A DNA stretch of 15,921 nucleotides, taken from Deltaproteobacteria bacterium (GTDB lineage Bacteria; Myxococcota; Polyangia; Haliangiales; Haliangiaceae). Below the pieces are notes generated by a model. It was not told the DNA's origin. It did not search any database and saw nothing but the letters and a program-made list of their open reading frames with translations. The stretch lies in assembly GCA_018262455.1 (NCBI GenBank), contig JAGSPR010000170.1:1-15921 (forward strand), in the 5' to 3' direction. A program made the position numbers and the translations under genes. This document shows positions 1 to 7,179 of the stretch, in pieces (within the stretch, counting starts at the first letter, position 1; each line of letters opens with the position of its first letter).

Positions 1-111
1 TCCTTTACTGATCCGTTACCTATGTCCGTGCTTGCACCGCCGATCGCGCGGAAATGCTCGGCTTCCAGAGGCTCTGTGCAACCAGATGTCGACGAAGCTC
101 TTCGATGCCTC

Positions 112-125
112 CACCGTCGACGGTG
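112..125. repeat. 14-bp perfect palindrome
   Basis: CACCGTCGACGGTG equals its own reverse complement. It also sits in a looser inverted pair, with CCACCGT at 111-117 and ACGGTGG at 138-144. It lies downstream of the minus-strand lipoprotein gene and could be a protein-binding site or part of a structured 3' region. No T-run follows on either strand, so it is not a canonical intrinsic terminator. Confidence 0.5.
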
Positions 126-222
126 CCGATCACGTCCACGGTGGCGTTCCCGTTCACGTGCACGGCCACGATCACGGGGTCGATCACGGCCACGATCACG
201 GGGCCGATCACGTCAACGTCAA
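126..222. repeat. GATCACG-rich short tandem repeat tract
   Basis: GATCACG recurs at about 129, 170, 182, 194 and 206. The clearest part is two adjacent 24-bp copies, 167-190 and 191-214, differing at two positions. Each copy is itself close to two 12-bp halves. The flanks continue with CACG/AACG hexamers. The tract sits just past the stop of the minus-strand lipoprotein gene. Function is unknown; a simple-sequence spacer or structured 3' end are both possible. Confidence 0.6.
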
Positions 223-237
223 CGTTTGGGCCGGTTC

Positions 238-1104
238 CTACGGGCGGGGCTGCGCGTCGAGCAGGCGGGTCGCCGAGAGCGTGTTCAGGGTCAGCGTGGC
301 ACCGGAGCCGGGAGTCGGCGCGCCACCCTGGAAGAAGCTGTTGCTGAAGTCGCCCGCGACGCCCGGCGACGTGTCGACGTTGATCGGGTTCTCCCAGTTG
401 TTGCTGGTGAAGATCGCGCCGGTGCCGCCGTAGAACATCAGGCCGTACGGGTCGCCCTGGATCGTGCTGTGGGTGACGCTGATCGTGTTGCCGCTGCCAC
501 CGAAGTGGAAGGCACAGTGGGTGCCGTCACCGGTCGCCAGGCCGATCTCGGAGAACTGCATGTCGAGCGTGCCGCCGTTCATCACGAGGAAGTCGCCGCG
601 CGAGCTCGGGGTACCGGGGTTGGAGAGCGAGCTGTCGACGATCGTTGCCTTGCCGCTGCCGCTGGTCGAGATGCCGCCACCCGACTGCACCGCGTAGTGC
701 ATCCGGAGCTCGCCACCTGCCGGGATGCGAAGGCCGCCGTGGGTGTCGGTCGGGGTGGTCGCAGCGATCGTGACCTTGGCCGCGCTCGTGCCCTGGATGT
801 CGAGGATGCCCTCGATCGTGAGGCTCGCGGAGCTCTTGATCGTGACCGTGGTCCCGGCCGCGACCGTGACCGTCACGCCGGCATCGATCGTCGTGGCGGA
901 GTCGATCGCCTGGGTGCCGGACCACGTGGTGTCCGCCGTGATGTGGCCCGCCACCCCCGAGCCGGAGCCCGAGCCGCTGCCGGAGCCACCGCCACCGCCA
1001 CCACCGCCGCCGCCGCCTGTGCCGTCATCGCCCGTCTGCCCTTGGTCTCCGACCACGCACGCCACCAGTGGCAGGGACAACGCAAAGACGAGGAGCTTCT
1101 TCAT
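238..1104 (-). CDS. Secreted lipoprotein with Gly/Ser linker and beta-helix-like repeats
   Basis: This is a 288-aa predicted lipoprotein. The N-terminus MKKLLVFALSLPLVAC ends in a lipobox (LVAC, Cys16), so the mature protein should be lipidated and anchored in an envelope membrane. A short acidic segment and a low-complexity linker follow: eleven glycines, then five Ser-Gly pairs at about residues 31-50. The rest is rich in Thr, Ser, Gly and short hydrophobic strands (VTVTVAAGTTVTIKSSASLTIEGILDIQGT), the pattern of right-handed parallel beta-helix proteins. No catalytic motif is visible, so an enzyme activity cannot be assigned. The ATG is supported by the signal peptide; no clear Shine-Dalgarno was seen. 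The esterase-like lipoprotein gene lies upstream on the same strand, 145 bp away, and is probably a separate unit given the dyads between them. Confidence 0.8.
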   Translation of the reverse strand: MKKLLVFALSLPLVACVVGDQGQTGDDGTGGGGGGGGGGGSGSGSGSGSGVAGHITADTTWSGTQAIDSATTIDAGVTVTVAAGTTVTIKSSASLTIEGILDIQGTSAAKVTIAATTPTDTHGGLRIPAGGELRMHYAVQSGGGISTSGSGKATIVDSSLSNPGTPSSRGDFLVMNGGTLDMQFSEIGLATGDGTHCAFHFGGSGNTISVTHSTIQGDPYGLMFYGGTGAIFTSNNWENPINVDTSPGVAGDFSNSFFQGGAPTPGSGATLTLNTLSATRLLDAQPRP

Positions 1105-1249
1105 GGTGCGCGACTAAAGCAATGGATGTGCCGGACACGCGTTCGCGCGGCCGCGCTTGATCCCCAAGATCATTGGGCTTGCTCCCATGTAGGGGAAGGG
1201 AGCCGATCCCCGGATCGGGGGCGCCACCCCCAGGGGGTGAGGACTGCGG
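1105..1249 (-). promoter_or_regulatory. Intergenic region packed with dyad symmetry
   Basis: This gap separates two minus-strand lipoprotein genes. It holds four dyads: a 12-bp perfect palindrome GCGCGGCCGCGC at 1145-1156, a 5-bp stem with 5-nt loop at 1163-1177 (CCCAA/TTGGG), CCGATCC/GGATCGG at 1203-1218, and CACCCCC/GGGGGTG at 1225-1239. The last two lie directly behind the esterase stop and are candidates for its transcription end, although neither is followed by a T-run in the minus direction. The promoter of the downstream lipoprotein must also lie here, but I could not pick a convincing -35/-10 pair. Confidence 0.4.
1203..1239 (-). terminator. Possible terminator: two adjacent GC-rich stems
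   Basis: Two inverted repeats (1203-1218 and 1225-1239) lie 10-50 bp past the stop codon of the esterase gene. Each has 7 complementary bases around a very short centre, so as RNA the usable stem is about 5-6 bp. There is no U-tract, so this is weak for an intrinsic terminator and could equally be an operator for the following gene. Confidence 0.3.
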
Positions 1250-2557
1250 TCACACGGGGCGCGGAAACAGGAACCGCAGGAACCGCCAGGTCCGGGCCTT
1301 CCACGCGAGCTCGTCGTGGGTCGCGCCGGGCTCCGAGTGGTAGCAGAGGGCGTCGGGACCGGGCGTGCAGTCGGGCGAGTCGGCGCGGTGCCAGCCCAGC
1401 CCGATCATGCGATCGCGGAGGTCGATGGTGTCCGCCGCGCCATCGCTGTTGTTCGCGGCGGCGCCACCATGGTCGAGGTAGATCGCGACCGGCTGCTTGC
1501 CGACCGCGGCGAGCTTGTCGCGCACGGCGGTGCCGTCTTCCAGCCCCGGCCAGAACGCGCCGGACAGCGAGGCGCCGCCGGCATACGTCTCGGGATACGC
1601 CAGCACCTGGGACATCGCGACCAGCCCGCCGAGCGAGCTGCCGGCGACCGCGAGCCGCTGGTGATTCCACCGCACCTTCGCGAGCACCCGGGGCTGGAGC
1701 TCGACCTGAAAGAACTCGAGGAACGCGGCCAGCTTGGTCGGCGACAGCCCGTATTCGGCGTTGCGATCGGTCGTGCTCGCGACCCCGATGACGATCACCG
1801 GCGCGACCCGTCCCGCGCCGATCTCGTCGTCGAGCGCGACGTTGACCTCCCAGCCGGTATGACCGAAGCAGCAGTCGTGATCGTCGAACACGTTCTGGCC
1901 GTCGTGCATGAACAGCACGGGGTACGTGCGCGCGACCGCATCGAGCGCGTCATATCCGGGTGGCAGGTACGCGGTGACGTCACGACAGTTGCCCAGCGCG
2001 GTCGAGCACACGTTGTCGAGCCGGACCAGGTAGCCGCGCCCGGAGTCCGACGTCGCGAGCACGCTGTTCTGGCCATCGGGGTTGCCGGAGAAGTCGTCGT
2101 AGGCGAACGCGGGGTTGTTGCCATCGAGCAGCCAGCTCTGGCCATCGAACAGCTTGTACTGGTGGAAGCCACTGGCGACCGGGCCCACCGCGACCACGAG
2201 ATCCGAGTTGCAGACCGCGGAGGACGCCAGCGCGGTGGTCGACCACTCGTTGAACGTGCCGGCCACGTGGGTCGGCGTGACGGTGCGGAACAAGGCCCGC
2301 CCGTTGGCCCACAGCGGCCCGAGCTCGGCCCGGAGGTCGAGCTCGACGCGAAGCTCGGTCACCACGGCCGGGTCGCAGGCCGCCGCGCGGTCGTACAGGT
2401 CGAGGATGCAGGCGGCGCCCGCCTTGCCCGCCGGACAGCCCGTCGCGCCATCGGGGGACGCGTCGGGTGGGGACGAGGCGTCGGGGGTGTCGGTCGCGAC
2501 CCCGCCACCGTGACAGGCCCCGAGGACAGCGAACGGGAGCAGGAGGAGGAGGCGCAT
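1250..2557 (-). CDS. Esterase D-like lipoprotein with glycan-binding-like domain
   Basis: This is a 435-aa alpha/beta-hydrolase of the esterase D / enterochelin-esterase type, predicted to be lipid-anchored. I start at ATG 2557 because it gives MRLLLLLPFAVLGAC, a signal peptide with lipobox LGAC (Cys15); an in-frame start 66 bp upstream would bury it. After an acidic Asp/Pro/Ser linker comes an E-set/CBM48-like module at about residues 85-170, including AGTFNEWS and FHQYKLFDG. The hydrolase begins near DVTAYLPPGYD and PVLFMHDGQNVFD. The nucleophile elbow is GSSLGG (Ser308); likely triad partners are Asp362 in YLDHGG and His414 in ATHDEL. The fold is well supported. The substrate (carbohydrate ester, siderophore or other) is not determinable. 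It is divergent from a small membrane-protein gene about 100 bp away. Confidence 0.87.
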   Translation of the reverse strand: MRLLLLLPFAVLGACHGGGVATDTPDASSPPDASPDGATGCPAGKAGAACILDLYDRAAACDPAVVTELRVELDLRAELGPLWANGRALFRTVTPTHVAGTFNEWSTTALASSAVCNSDLVVAVGPVASGFHQYKLFDGQSWLLDGNNPAFAYDDFSGNPDGQNSVLATSDSGRGYLVRLDNVCSTALGNCRDVTAYLPPGYDALDAVARTYPVLFMHDGQNVFDDHDCCFGHTGWEVNVALDDEIGAGRVAPVIVIGVASTTDRNAEYGLSPTKLAAFLEFFQVELQPRVLAKVRWNHQRLAVAGSSLGGLVAMSQVLAYPETYAGGASLSGAFWPGLEDGTAVRDKLAAVGKQPVAIYLDHGGAAANNSDGAADTIDLRDRMIGLGWHRADSPDCTPGPDALCYHSEPGATHDELAWKARTWRFLRFLFPRPV

Positions 2558-2659
2558 GTTGTGGTTCGCAACGCGTTCGTGGCCAAGTCCGCGAAGCTGC
2601 GTACGGATCGCGGAGCGCAGCAAGCGACGTGCCCGTGCTACCGATCAGGCGTGTCAGGC

Positions 2660-2947
2660 GTGGACCCGGCGGCACTCGACGCGATCACCCGGCAAGCGCG
2701 TGGCACCCGTCACAAGACCTCGCGGGCGGTGTGGCTCGTCGCGGCGGTGGTCGGCGTGATCTGTGGGATCGCGTTCGTCGTGGTGGTGCTGTCCGAGGGC
2801 AACCCGCGCAAGCCGACCGGGACACCTCCGCCGGCGAGCACCGGCTGGGGATTCAGTGCCGGGCTGCTGATCGGGGCGGTGGTCGGGATCGCCGTGGGCC
2901 TCGCGATCGCGCGTCAGCGAGCCCACTCGTCGCGCAGCAAGCCGTAG
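2660..2947 (+). CDS. Small protein with two transmembrane helices
   Basis: This is a 95-aa protein of unknown function. It has a short charged N-terminus (MDPAALDAITRQARGTRHKTSR), a first hydrophobic helix (AVWLVAAVVGVICGIAFVVVVL), a loop rich in Pro, Gly and Thr, and a second helix (GFSAGLLIGAVVGIAVGLAIA) with Gly-zipper spacing. A basic C-terminus follows. GTG 2660 is preferred, with GTG 2651 as an in-frame alternative; neither has a strong Shine-Dalgarno. The last 34 bp overlap the 3' end of the convergent acetyltransferase gene. It is probably an inner-membrane protein of glycine-zipper type. The same frame stays open far upstream only because it runs antisense to the esterase gene. Confidence 0.6.
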   Translation: MDPAALDAITRQARGTRHKTSRAVWLVAAVVGVICGIAFVVVVLSEGNPRKPTGTPPPASTGWGFSAGLLIGAVVGIAVGLAIARQRAHSSRSKP

Positions 2948-3483
2948 AGCACCACGTCGTGGAGCCTGCGCGCCTGGACGACGTGCTGTCGCTTCACGCC
3001 TTCGTTCACCATGCCGAGCTTGTCGAGCACGTGCATCGACGCGCGGTTTCCGGCGAGCACCTGGGCATAGACCCGCGCGAGCTCGCAGTCGCGGAACCCG
3101 AAGTCGACGACGGCCTGGCACGCCTCGGTCGCGAAGCCCTGGCCCCATGCCGTGGCGGCGAGCCAGTAGCCGAGCTCGGCCCGGCGATCGCGCGCGAACC
3201 GGCGCAGGCTCACCGTTCCGAGCAGCAGCGCGGGCGCCGCACGCCGAGTCACCGCGAGCGTGACGCCGCGCCCGAGCTCCCACCACTCGATGCGCCCGCG
3301 GACCCAGCGTCGCGCGAGCGCGATCGGATACGGCGACGGCACCTGGATCAGGAACTGGGCCACGCGCCGATCGCCTGCGCCTGCGGCCACCGCCGCGGCA
3401 TCGGCATCGGCGAGCGGGCGCAAGGTGAGCCGCGGGGTCTCGAGCGTCGGTGCCGTCACGGGGAGTTGCGCAAGTCGGTTCAC
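2914..3483 (-). CDS. GNAT-family N-acetyltransferase (RimJ/RimL-like)
   Basis: This 189-aa protein has the layout of RimJ/RimL-type GNAT enzymes. These transfer an acetyl group from acetyl-CoA to an amine, often a protein N-terminus or small molecule. The N-terminal strand reads LETPRLTLRPLADADAAAV. The central strand (LLLGTVSLRRFARDRRAELGYWLA, about 87-109) leads into the acetyl-CoA loop AWGQGFATEA (112-121). The C-terminal half has the usual Asn and hydrophobic segment (VLAGNRASMHVLDKLGMVNEG). The start is GTG 3483; no better in-frame start or clear Shine-Dalgarno was seen. It is transcribed away from the M16 protease gene and convergent with the small membrane protein. The substrate cannot be predicted. 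Confidence 0.88.
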   Translation of the reverse strand: MNRLAQLPVTAPTLETPRLTLRPLADADAAAVAAGAGDRRVAQFLIQVPSPYPIALARRWVRGRIEWWELGRGVTLAVTRRAAPALLLGTVSLRRFARDRRAELGYWLAATAWGQGFATEACQAVVDFGFRDCELARVYAQVLAGNRASMHVLDKLGMVNEGVKRQHVVQARRLHDVVLYGLLRDEWAR

Positions 3484-3660
3484 GGAAGCGTCTGCGCGAG
3501 GATACTGCGAGACGCAAAAACGCGGTGCCAGGTGACCTGGGTACCGACGGGTATGGGGATATCTTCGGGAGCGGTGGTCCGGCCGGGGTCTAAAAAGGTG
3601 CGCGGTCCGGCGCGCGCTGGCTATGCTTGCTGTCTAGCCGCTGCCGCAGCGAGCGTCGCC
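3484..3660. promoter_or_regulatory. Divergent region between acetyltransferase and M16 protease genes
   Basis: This 177-bp divergent gap contains CCAGGTGACCTGG (3528-3540), a 6-bp-arm dyad around one central base. It also has TATGCT at 3622-3627 as a possible -10 element for the M16 gene, which would start transcription near 3634, about 27 nt before GTG 3661. No matching -35 was found. The gap is locally richer in A/T-ending triplets (ATA, TCT, AAA, CTA) than the coding sequence downstream, which argues that translation does not begin here. Confidence 0.35.
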
Positions 3661-6420
3661 GTGCACGACGTCCACACCCATCGCCTCGACAACGGGCTCA
3701 CCCTCCACGTCGCGCCCGGCCATACGGCTCCGGTGGTGGCGGTGCAGGCGTGGGTCGGGGTGGGATCCGCCGACGAGGGACCGGACCAGGCCGGGATCGC
3801 GCACGCGGTCGAGCACATGCTGTTCAAGGGCTCGACGAGCTACGGGCTGGGTGAGCTCGTGCGCACGATCGAGAGCGGCGGCGGCGAGATCAACGCCTTC
3901 ACCGCGTTCGACCACACCGTCTATCACGCGGTCCTCGGGCACGATCACACCGAGACCGCGATCCATGCGCTGGGCGACACGCTGATGGCGCCGCGCGTCG
4001 ATCCCGCCGAGCTGGCGCGCGAGCGCGAGGTGATCCTCGAGGAGATCCGCCAGGGTTCCGACGATCCCGCGCGCAGCGTCGCGCAGAGCCTGTTCGCCAC
4101 CGCGTTCGTGACGCATCCGTACCGCCGCCCGGTGATCGGGACCGCCGAGAGCGTGCGCCGGCTCGGCGAGCGCGAGCTCGTCGACTTCTTCCGCGACTAC
4201 TACGTCGCCGACAACCTCACGCTCGTGGTCGCCGGCGATGTCGATCCGGCGGCCGTGCGGCGCAGCGTCGAGCGCAGGTTCCGCACGATGCCCACCGGAC
4301 GCCCGGTCCGCCGGATCACCGTCGAGCCCGCGCAGACCGGTCCGCGCGCGAACGCGGTCCTGCGCGAGGTCTCCGAAGCGTACCTCGCCGTCGGGTTTCA
4401 CGTGCCGTCCGCGCGTCATCCGGACGTCGCCGCCCTCGATGTCGCGGCGATCCTGCTCGGCCAGAGCGAGTCATCACGCCTGCCGCGCCTGCTGCGCGAT
4501 CGCGATCAGCTGGTGACCAGCGCGTATGCGAACCTTCACGCGCTGCGCGATCCGGGCCTCCTCGTGCTCTCGGCGACGGCCCGGCCGCAAGCCGCGCGCG
4601 GCGTGGTCGGCTCGCTGGTCGAGCACGGCCTGCGGCTCGTCGACGACCTCACCTCCGAGGAGCTCGACAAGGCGCGGATCGCCGCCGAGACCGCGTTCGT
4701 TCGTCAGCTCGAGACGGCTCAGGGGCGCGCGCGCTCGCTCGGCTGGCACGCCACGGTGGCGGGCGATCCGCAGTTCGGTCACGTCTACCTCGATCGGATC
4801 CGCGCCGTCCGCCGTCATGACGTGGACCAGGTGATGCGGCGCTACCTGCGCGCCGACAACGCGAGCGTCGCGGCGGTGCTGCCCAGGCCCAAGCGCAAGG
4901 GCAGCTCGCGGCGTGGCTCGAGCGGCGAAGCCGCGAGGCCTGGGATGGCAAAGCGAGAGCGAAGCTCGAGCGGCGAAGCCGCGAGGCCTGGGATGGCAAA
5001 GCGAGAGCGAAGCTCGAGCTTCGCCCGGCAGGCCGAGACCCGCCTTCGCAAGACGCTCGCGACGAAGCCGGTGAAGGCGGTCCCGGCCGAGAAGCGGATC
5101 GTGCTGGCCAACGGGATGACCCTGATCGTGCGCCGCGATCCGTCGGTGCCCGTGGTCGCGATGCGGGCGGTGTGGCGGGGCGGCCAGCGCATCGAGGACG
5201 CCAAGCTCGCGGGTGCCTCCACGCTGCTCGCGCGCCTGATCACGCGCGGCTGCGGCAAGCTCGATGCGCCCGCCGTCGCCGATCGCATCGATCGACTCGG
5301 CGGTTCGCTGGGCGGCGTGGCGGGGCGCAACAGCTTCGGGGTGGCGGCCGAGTGGCTCGCACGATCGTGGCAGCCCGGCTTCGACCTGCTCGCGTCGTGC
5401 ATCGTCGAGCCCACGTTCCCGGCGGCCGAGCTCGCACGCGAGCGCCAGCTCGTGCTCGACGATCAGCTCGCGCAGGCCGATAGCCCGACGCAGGTCGCGT
5501 TCCGGCTGTTCAGCGAGACGCTCTACGGCACGCACCCGTACGCGCGCGACGTGCTCGGCACGCCGGCCTCCGTCAACGCGATCGAGCGCGCCGACCTGAT
5601 CGCGTTCTACCGCCAGCGCTATCCGATCTCGGGCCTCACGCTGGCGATCGTCGGGGACATCGACGCCGACGAGGTGATCGCGCGGGTCAAGCAGCGGTTC
5701 GAGCAGGCGCCGAAGCAGAAGCCCGTGGTCGTGACGATCGGCAAGCTCGCGGCCGAGCAGCGGAGCGACGCCGAGCGCGAGGTGTATCGCTACCTCGATC
5801 GTGCGCAGGCCCACCTCGTGATCGGATTTCCTGGGGCAACCCTCGATGCACCCGACCGGTTTGCGCTCGAGCTTCTCGTCGCGATCCTGGGCGGGCAGGG
5901 TGGCCGGCTGTTCGCCGAGCTCCGCGACAAGCGCGCGCTGGTCTACCGGGTGTCGGCGCATTCGATCGAGGGCGTCGAGCCCGGCTTCGTCGGCGTGTAC
6001 CTGTCGTGCGCGCCCGACAAGCTCGAGCAGGCGGTCGCCGTCGTGCGCGACCAGCTCGCGCGCGTGCGCGCCGACGGGGTGACCGCCGCCGAGCTCGAGC
6101 GAGCCCGTAGCTACCTGATCGGCAGCCACCAGATCGCGATGCAGCGCCGGGCCGCGGTCGCCAACGCGATGGCCTATCACGAGGCGTACGGGCTCGGCTG
6201 GGAGACGTGGTCGCACTACGACGACGCGATCCGCGCGGTGCGCCCGGACGAGGTTGCGGCCGCGGCGGCGACGTACCTCCGCCTCGATCGCATGATCACC
6301 GCGACGGTCCGTCCACCCTCGGCGTCGCCGGCCGCGATCAAGCGCTCGAAGCTGCCCGGCCCGCCGCGTCCACACGGCAAGCGCGCTCCGCGTCCAGGGC
6401 GCTCGCGGAGCAACGTATGA
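3661..6420 (+). CDS. M16-family zinc metallopeptidase, fused two-half form
   Basis: This 919-aa insulinase/pitrilysin-family peptidase contains two M16 halves in one chain. The N-terminal half is catalytic: the inverted zinc motif is HAVEH (His48, Glu51, His52), with the third ligand Glu128 in REVILEEIR, 76 residues on as is usual. The C-terminal half (about residue 475 onward, NGMTLIVRRDPSVPVVAM) lacks HxxEH (it reads GASTLLARLITRGC). It keeps the other conserved segment, GGRLFAELRDKRALVYRVSA, which suggests a non-catalytic partner domain closing the peptide chamber. A basic linker at about 415-460 carries an exact 48-bp duplication. GTG 3661 is chosen because canonical M16 sequence begins right after it. 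ATG 3553 would add a weak signal-like stretch, but its codons are atypical. It is followed by a CPBP protease gene with ATGA overlap. Confidence 0.9.
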   Translation: MHDVHTHRLDNGLTLHVAPGHTAPVVAVQAWVGVGSADEGPDQAGIAHAVEHMLFKGSTSYGLGELVRTIESGGGEINAFTAFDHTVYHAVLGHDHTETAIHALGDTLMAPRVDPAELAREREVILEEIRQGSDDPARSVAQSLFATAFVTHPYRRPVIGTAESVRRLGERELVDFFRDYYVADNLTLVVAGDVDPAAVRRSVERRFRTMPTGRPVRRITVEPAQTGPRANAVLREVSEAYLAVGFHVPSARHPDVAALDVAAILLGQSESSRLPRLLRDRDQLVTSAYANLHALRDPGLLVLSATARPQAARGVVGSLVEHGLRLVDDLTSEELDKARIAAETAFVRQLETAQGRARSLGWHATVAGDPQFGHVYLDRIRAVRRHDVDQVMRRYLRADNASVAAVLPRPKRKGSSRRGSSGEAARPGMAKRERSSSGEAARPGMAKRERSSSFARQAETRLRKTLATKPVKAVPAEKRIVLANGMTLIVRRDPSVPVVAMRAVWRGGQRIEDAKLAGASTLLARLITRGCGKLDAPAVADRIDRLGGSLGGVAGRNSFGVAAEWLARSWQPGFDLLASCIVEPTFPAAELARERQLVLDDQLAQADSPTQVAFRLFSETLYGTHPYARDVLGTPASVNAIERADLIAFYRQRYPISGLTLAIVGDIDADEVIARVKQRFEQAPKQKPVVVTIGKLAAEQRSDAEREVYRYLDRAQAHLVIGFPGATLDAPDRFALELLVAILGGQGGRLFAELRDKRALVYRVSAHSIEGVEPGFVGVYLSCAPDKLEQAVAVVRDQLARVRADGVTAAELERARSYLIGSHQIAMQRRAAVANAMAYHEAYGLGWETWSHYDDAIRAVRPDEVAAAAATYLRLDRMITATVRPPSASPAAIKRSKLPGPPRPHGKRAPRPGRSRSNV
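4916..5019 (+). repeat. Exact 48-bp direct repeat in the M16 linker
   Basis: Two identical 48-bp copies (4916-4963 and 4964-5011) are followed by the first 8 bases of a third (5012-5019). Being a multiple of three, each copy adds 16 residues in frame (SSGEAARPGMAKRERS). Each copy contains the hairpin GCGGCGAAGCCGC type dyad, and its junctions form AAGCTCGAGCTT, a perfect 12-bp palindrome. The position in a non-conserved interdomain linker, perfect identity and internal palindromes look like a recently duplicated palindromic repeat element. Confidence 0.85.
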
Positions 6421-7097
6421 CGCGCGCGCCGGCGGGTCGTGCCTGGGCCGGCCACGGCGACCTGCCGGCGAGCCTCGTGCTGATCGTCCCGCTGTTCCTG
6501 ATCTACGAGGTCGGGGTGCTGTTCACCGGCAACGTCAACGGCGCCGATGTCGTCACCCGGTCGATCTACGGCGCGCTCGGGCGCACCAGCTACCTGCTCG
6601 TCAATGCCGCGATCGCGGGTGGGTTCCTGGTGTGGCTGCGACGCGACCGACGATGGCATTCGCTCCGGCTCGAGATCGTGGCGCCGGTCGTGCTCGAGGC
6701 GTCGATCTACGCGCTCACGCTCGGCGCCCTCGGCGCCCTGGTGATCGATCGGATCCTCGGGCTCGGGATCACCGGCGGGTCGGTGATCAACGCGCTCGGG
6801 GCCGGCGTCCACGAGGAGCTCGTGTTCCGGCTAGGCGTGTTCGGGGGGCTCGTCGCGCTCGGGTCGCGGACCAGCCTGCACCCCCGGATCGCGGTCGCCC
6901 TGGCGCTCGCGATCTCGGCGGTCGCGTTCTCGGCGGCGCATCACCTCGGTACGTACGGCGAGCTGTTCACCAGCCACGCGTTCGCGTTCCGCTGCCTCGC
7001 GGGCGTGGTGTTCGGGCTGGTGTTCTGGTTTCGCTCGCTCGCCCACGCGGTCTACGCGCACGCGCTCTACGACCTCGTCGTCTACTGGCGCAGCTGA
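6417..7097 (+). CDS. CPBP-family (CAAX protease/Abi-type) intramembrane protease
   Basis: This is a 226-aa multi-pass membrane protein of the CPBP (Rce1-like, former Abi) family. The family signatures are present: HEELVFR with Glu133, Glu134 and Arg138, then FSAAHHLG with His175/His176, then HAVYAHALYD near the C-terminus. Several hydrophobic helices surround them, for example LPASLVLIVPLFLIYEVGVLF and IAVALALAISAVAFSAAHH. Such proteins are glutamate-dependent intramembrane peptidases or fold-related membrane proteins. ATG 6417 overlaps the M16 stop (ATGA), so the two are almost certainly co-translated. Pairing of a soluble M16 peptidase with a membrane CPBP suggests sequential peptide or protein processing, but no precursor gene is visible nearby. 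The substrate is unknown. Confidence 0.87.
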   Translation: MTRAPAGRAWAGHGDLPASLVLIVPLFLIYEVGVLFTGNVNGADVVTRSIYGALGRTSYLLVNAAIAGGFLVWLRRDRRWHSLRLEIVAPVVLEASIYALTLGALGALVIDRILGLGITGGSVINALGAGVHEELVFRLGVFGGLVALGSRTSLHPRIAVALALAISAVAFSAAHHLGTYGELFTSHAFAFRCLAGVVFGLVFWFRSLAHAVYAHALYDLVVYWRS

Positions 7098-7179
7098 CCA
7101 AACACACGTGATTCCAAACCATTGGCTCGCGCGTTGGGAGTGGTCGTCGACGATCGTGGAAGTCGGGGCGTGCGCGAGG

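Larger units (their letters stand above)
1..237. other. Gene-free left edge with low-complexity sequence
   Basis: I see no supported gene in this stretch, which lies downstream of the minus-strand beta-helix lipoprotein. It contains a perfect palindrome and a GATCACG-rich repeat tract, listed separately. The tract keeps several frames open on both strands: one plus frame is His/Asp-rich, another Arg-rich, and a minus frame reads Val/Ile-rich. This is what a short-period repeat with few stops produces, so I do not call these as genes. A fragment of a gene extending beyond the window cannot be excluded. Confidence 0.5.

Noticed and set aside
20..211. Minus-strand frame of 63 codons beginning in the repeat tract
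   Set aside because: Its Val/Ile-rich start is again repeat translation, with no ribosome-binding site or recognisable family. A remnant cannot be excluded but is not supported.
32..433. His/Asp-rich plus-strand frame (HGHDHGVDHGHDHGADH) as a metal-binding protein
   Set aside because: The His/Asp pattern follows from translating the GATCACG repeat, and the frame continues antisense into the beta-helix lipoprotein gene. There is no supported start or homologous domain.
1203..1239. A strong intrinsic terminator after the esterase gene
   Set aside because: Stems are present but short once a loop is allowed, and no T-run follows on the minus strand, so it is recorded only at low confidence.
1316..2650. 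Long plus-strand frame upstream of the small membrane protein
   Set aside because: It is antisense to the esterase gene, which has a full active site and lipobox. Only the part from about 2651-2660 onward looks like real protein (two membrane helices).
3553..3660. Upstream ATG giving the M16 protease a signal-like N-terminal extension
   Set aside because: The extension contains many A/T-ending codons (ATA, TCT, AAA, CTA) unlike the gene body, and a -10-like TATGCT lies within it, so it is better read as promoter and leader.
4474..6375. A 633-codon open frame antisense to the M16 protease
   Set aside because: It has no recognisable domain and the sense strand carries a well-supported M16 protein. 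Its composition (Arg, Ala, Asp, His) is the usual antisense shadow.
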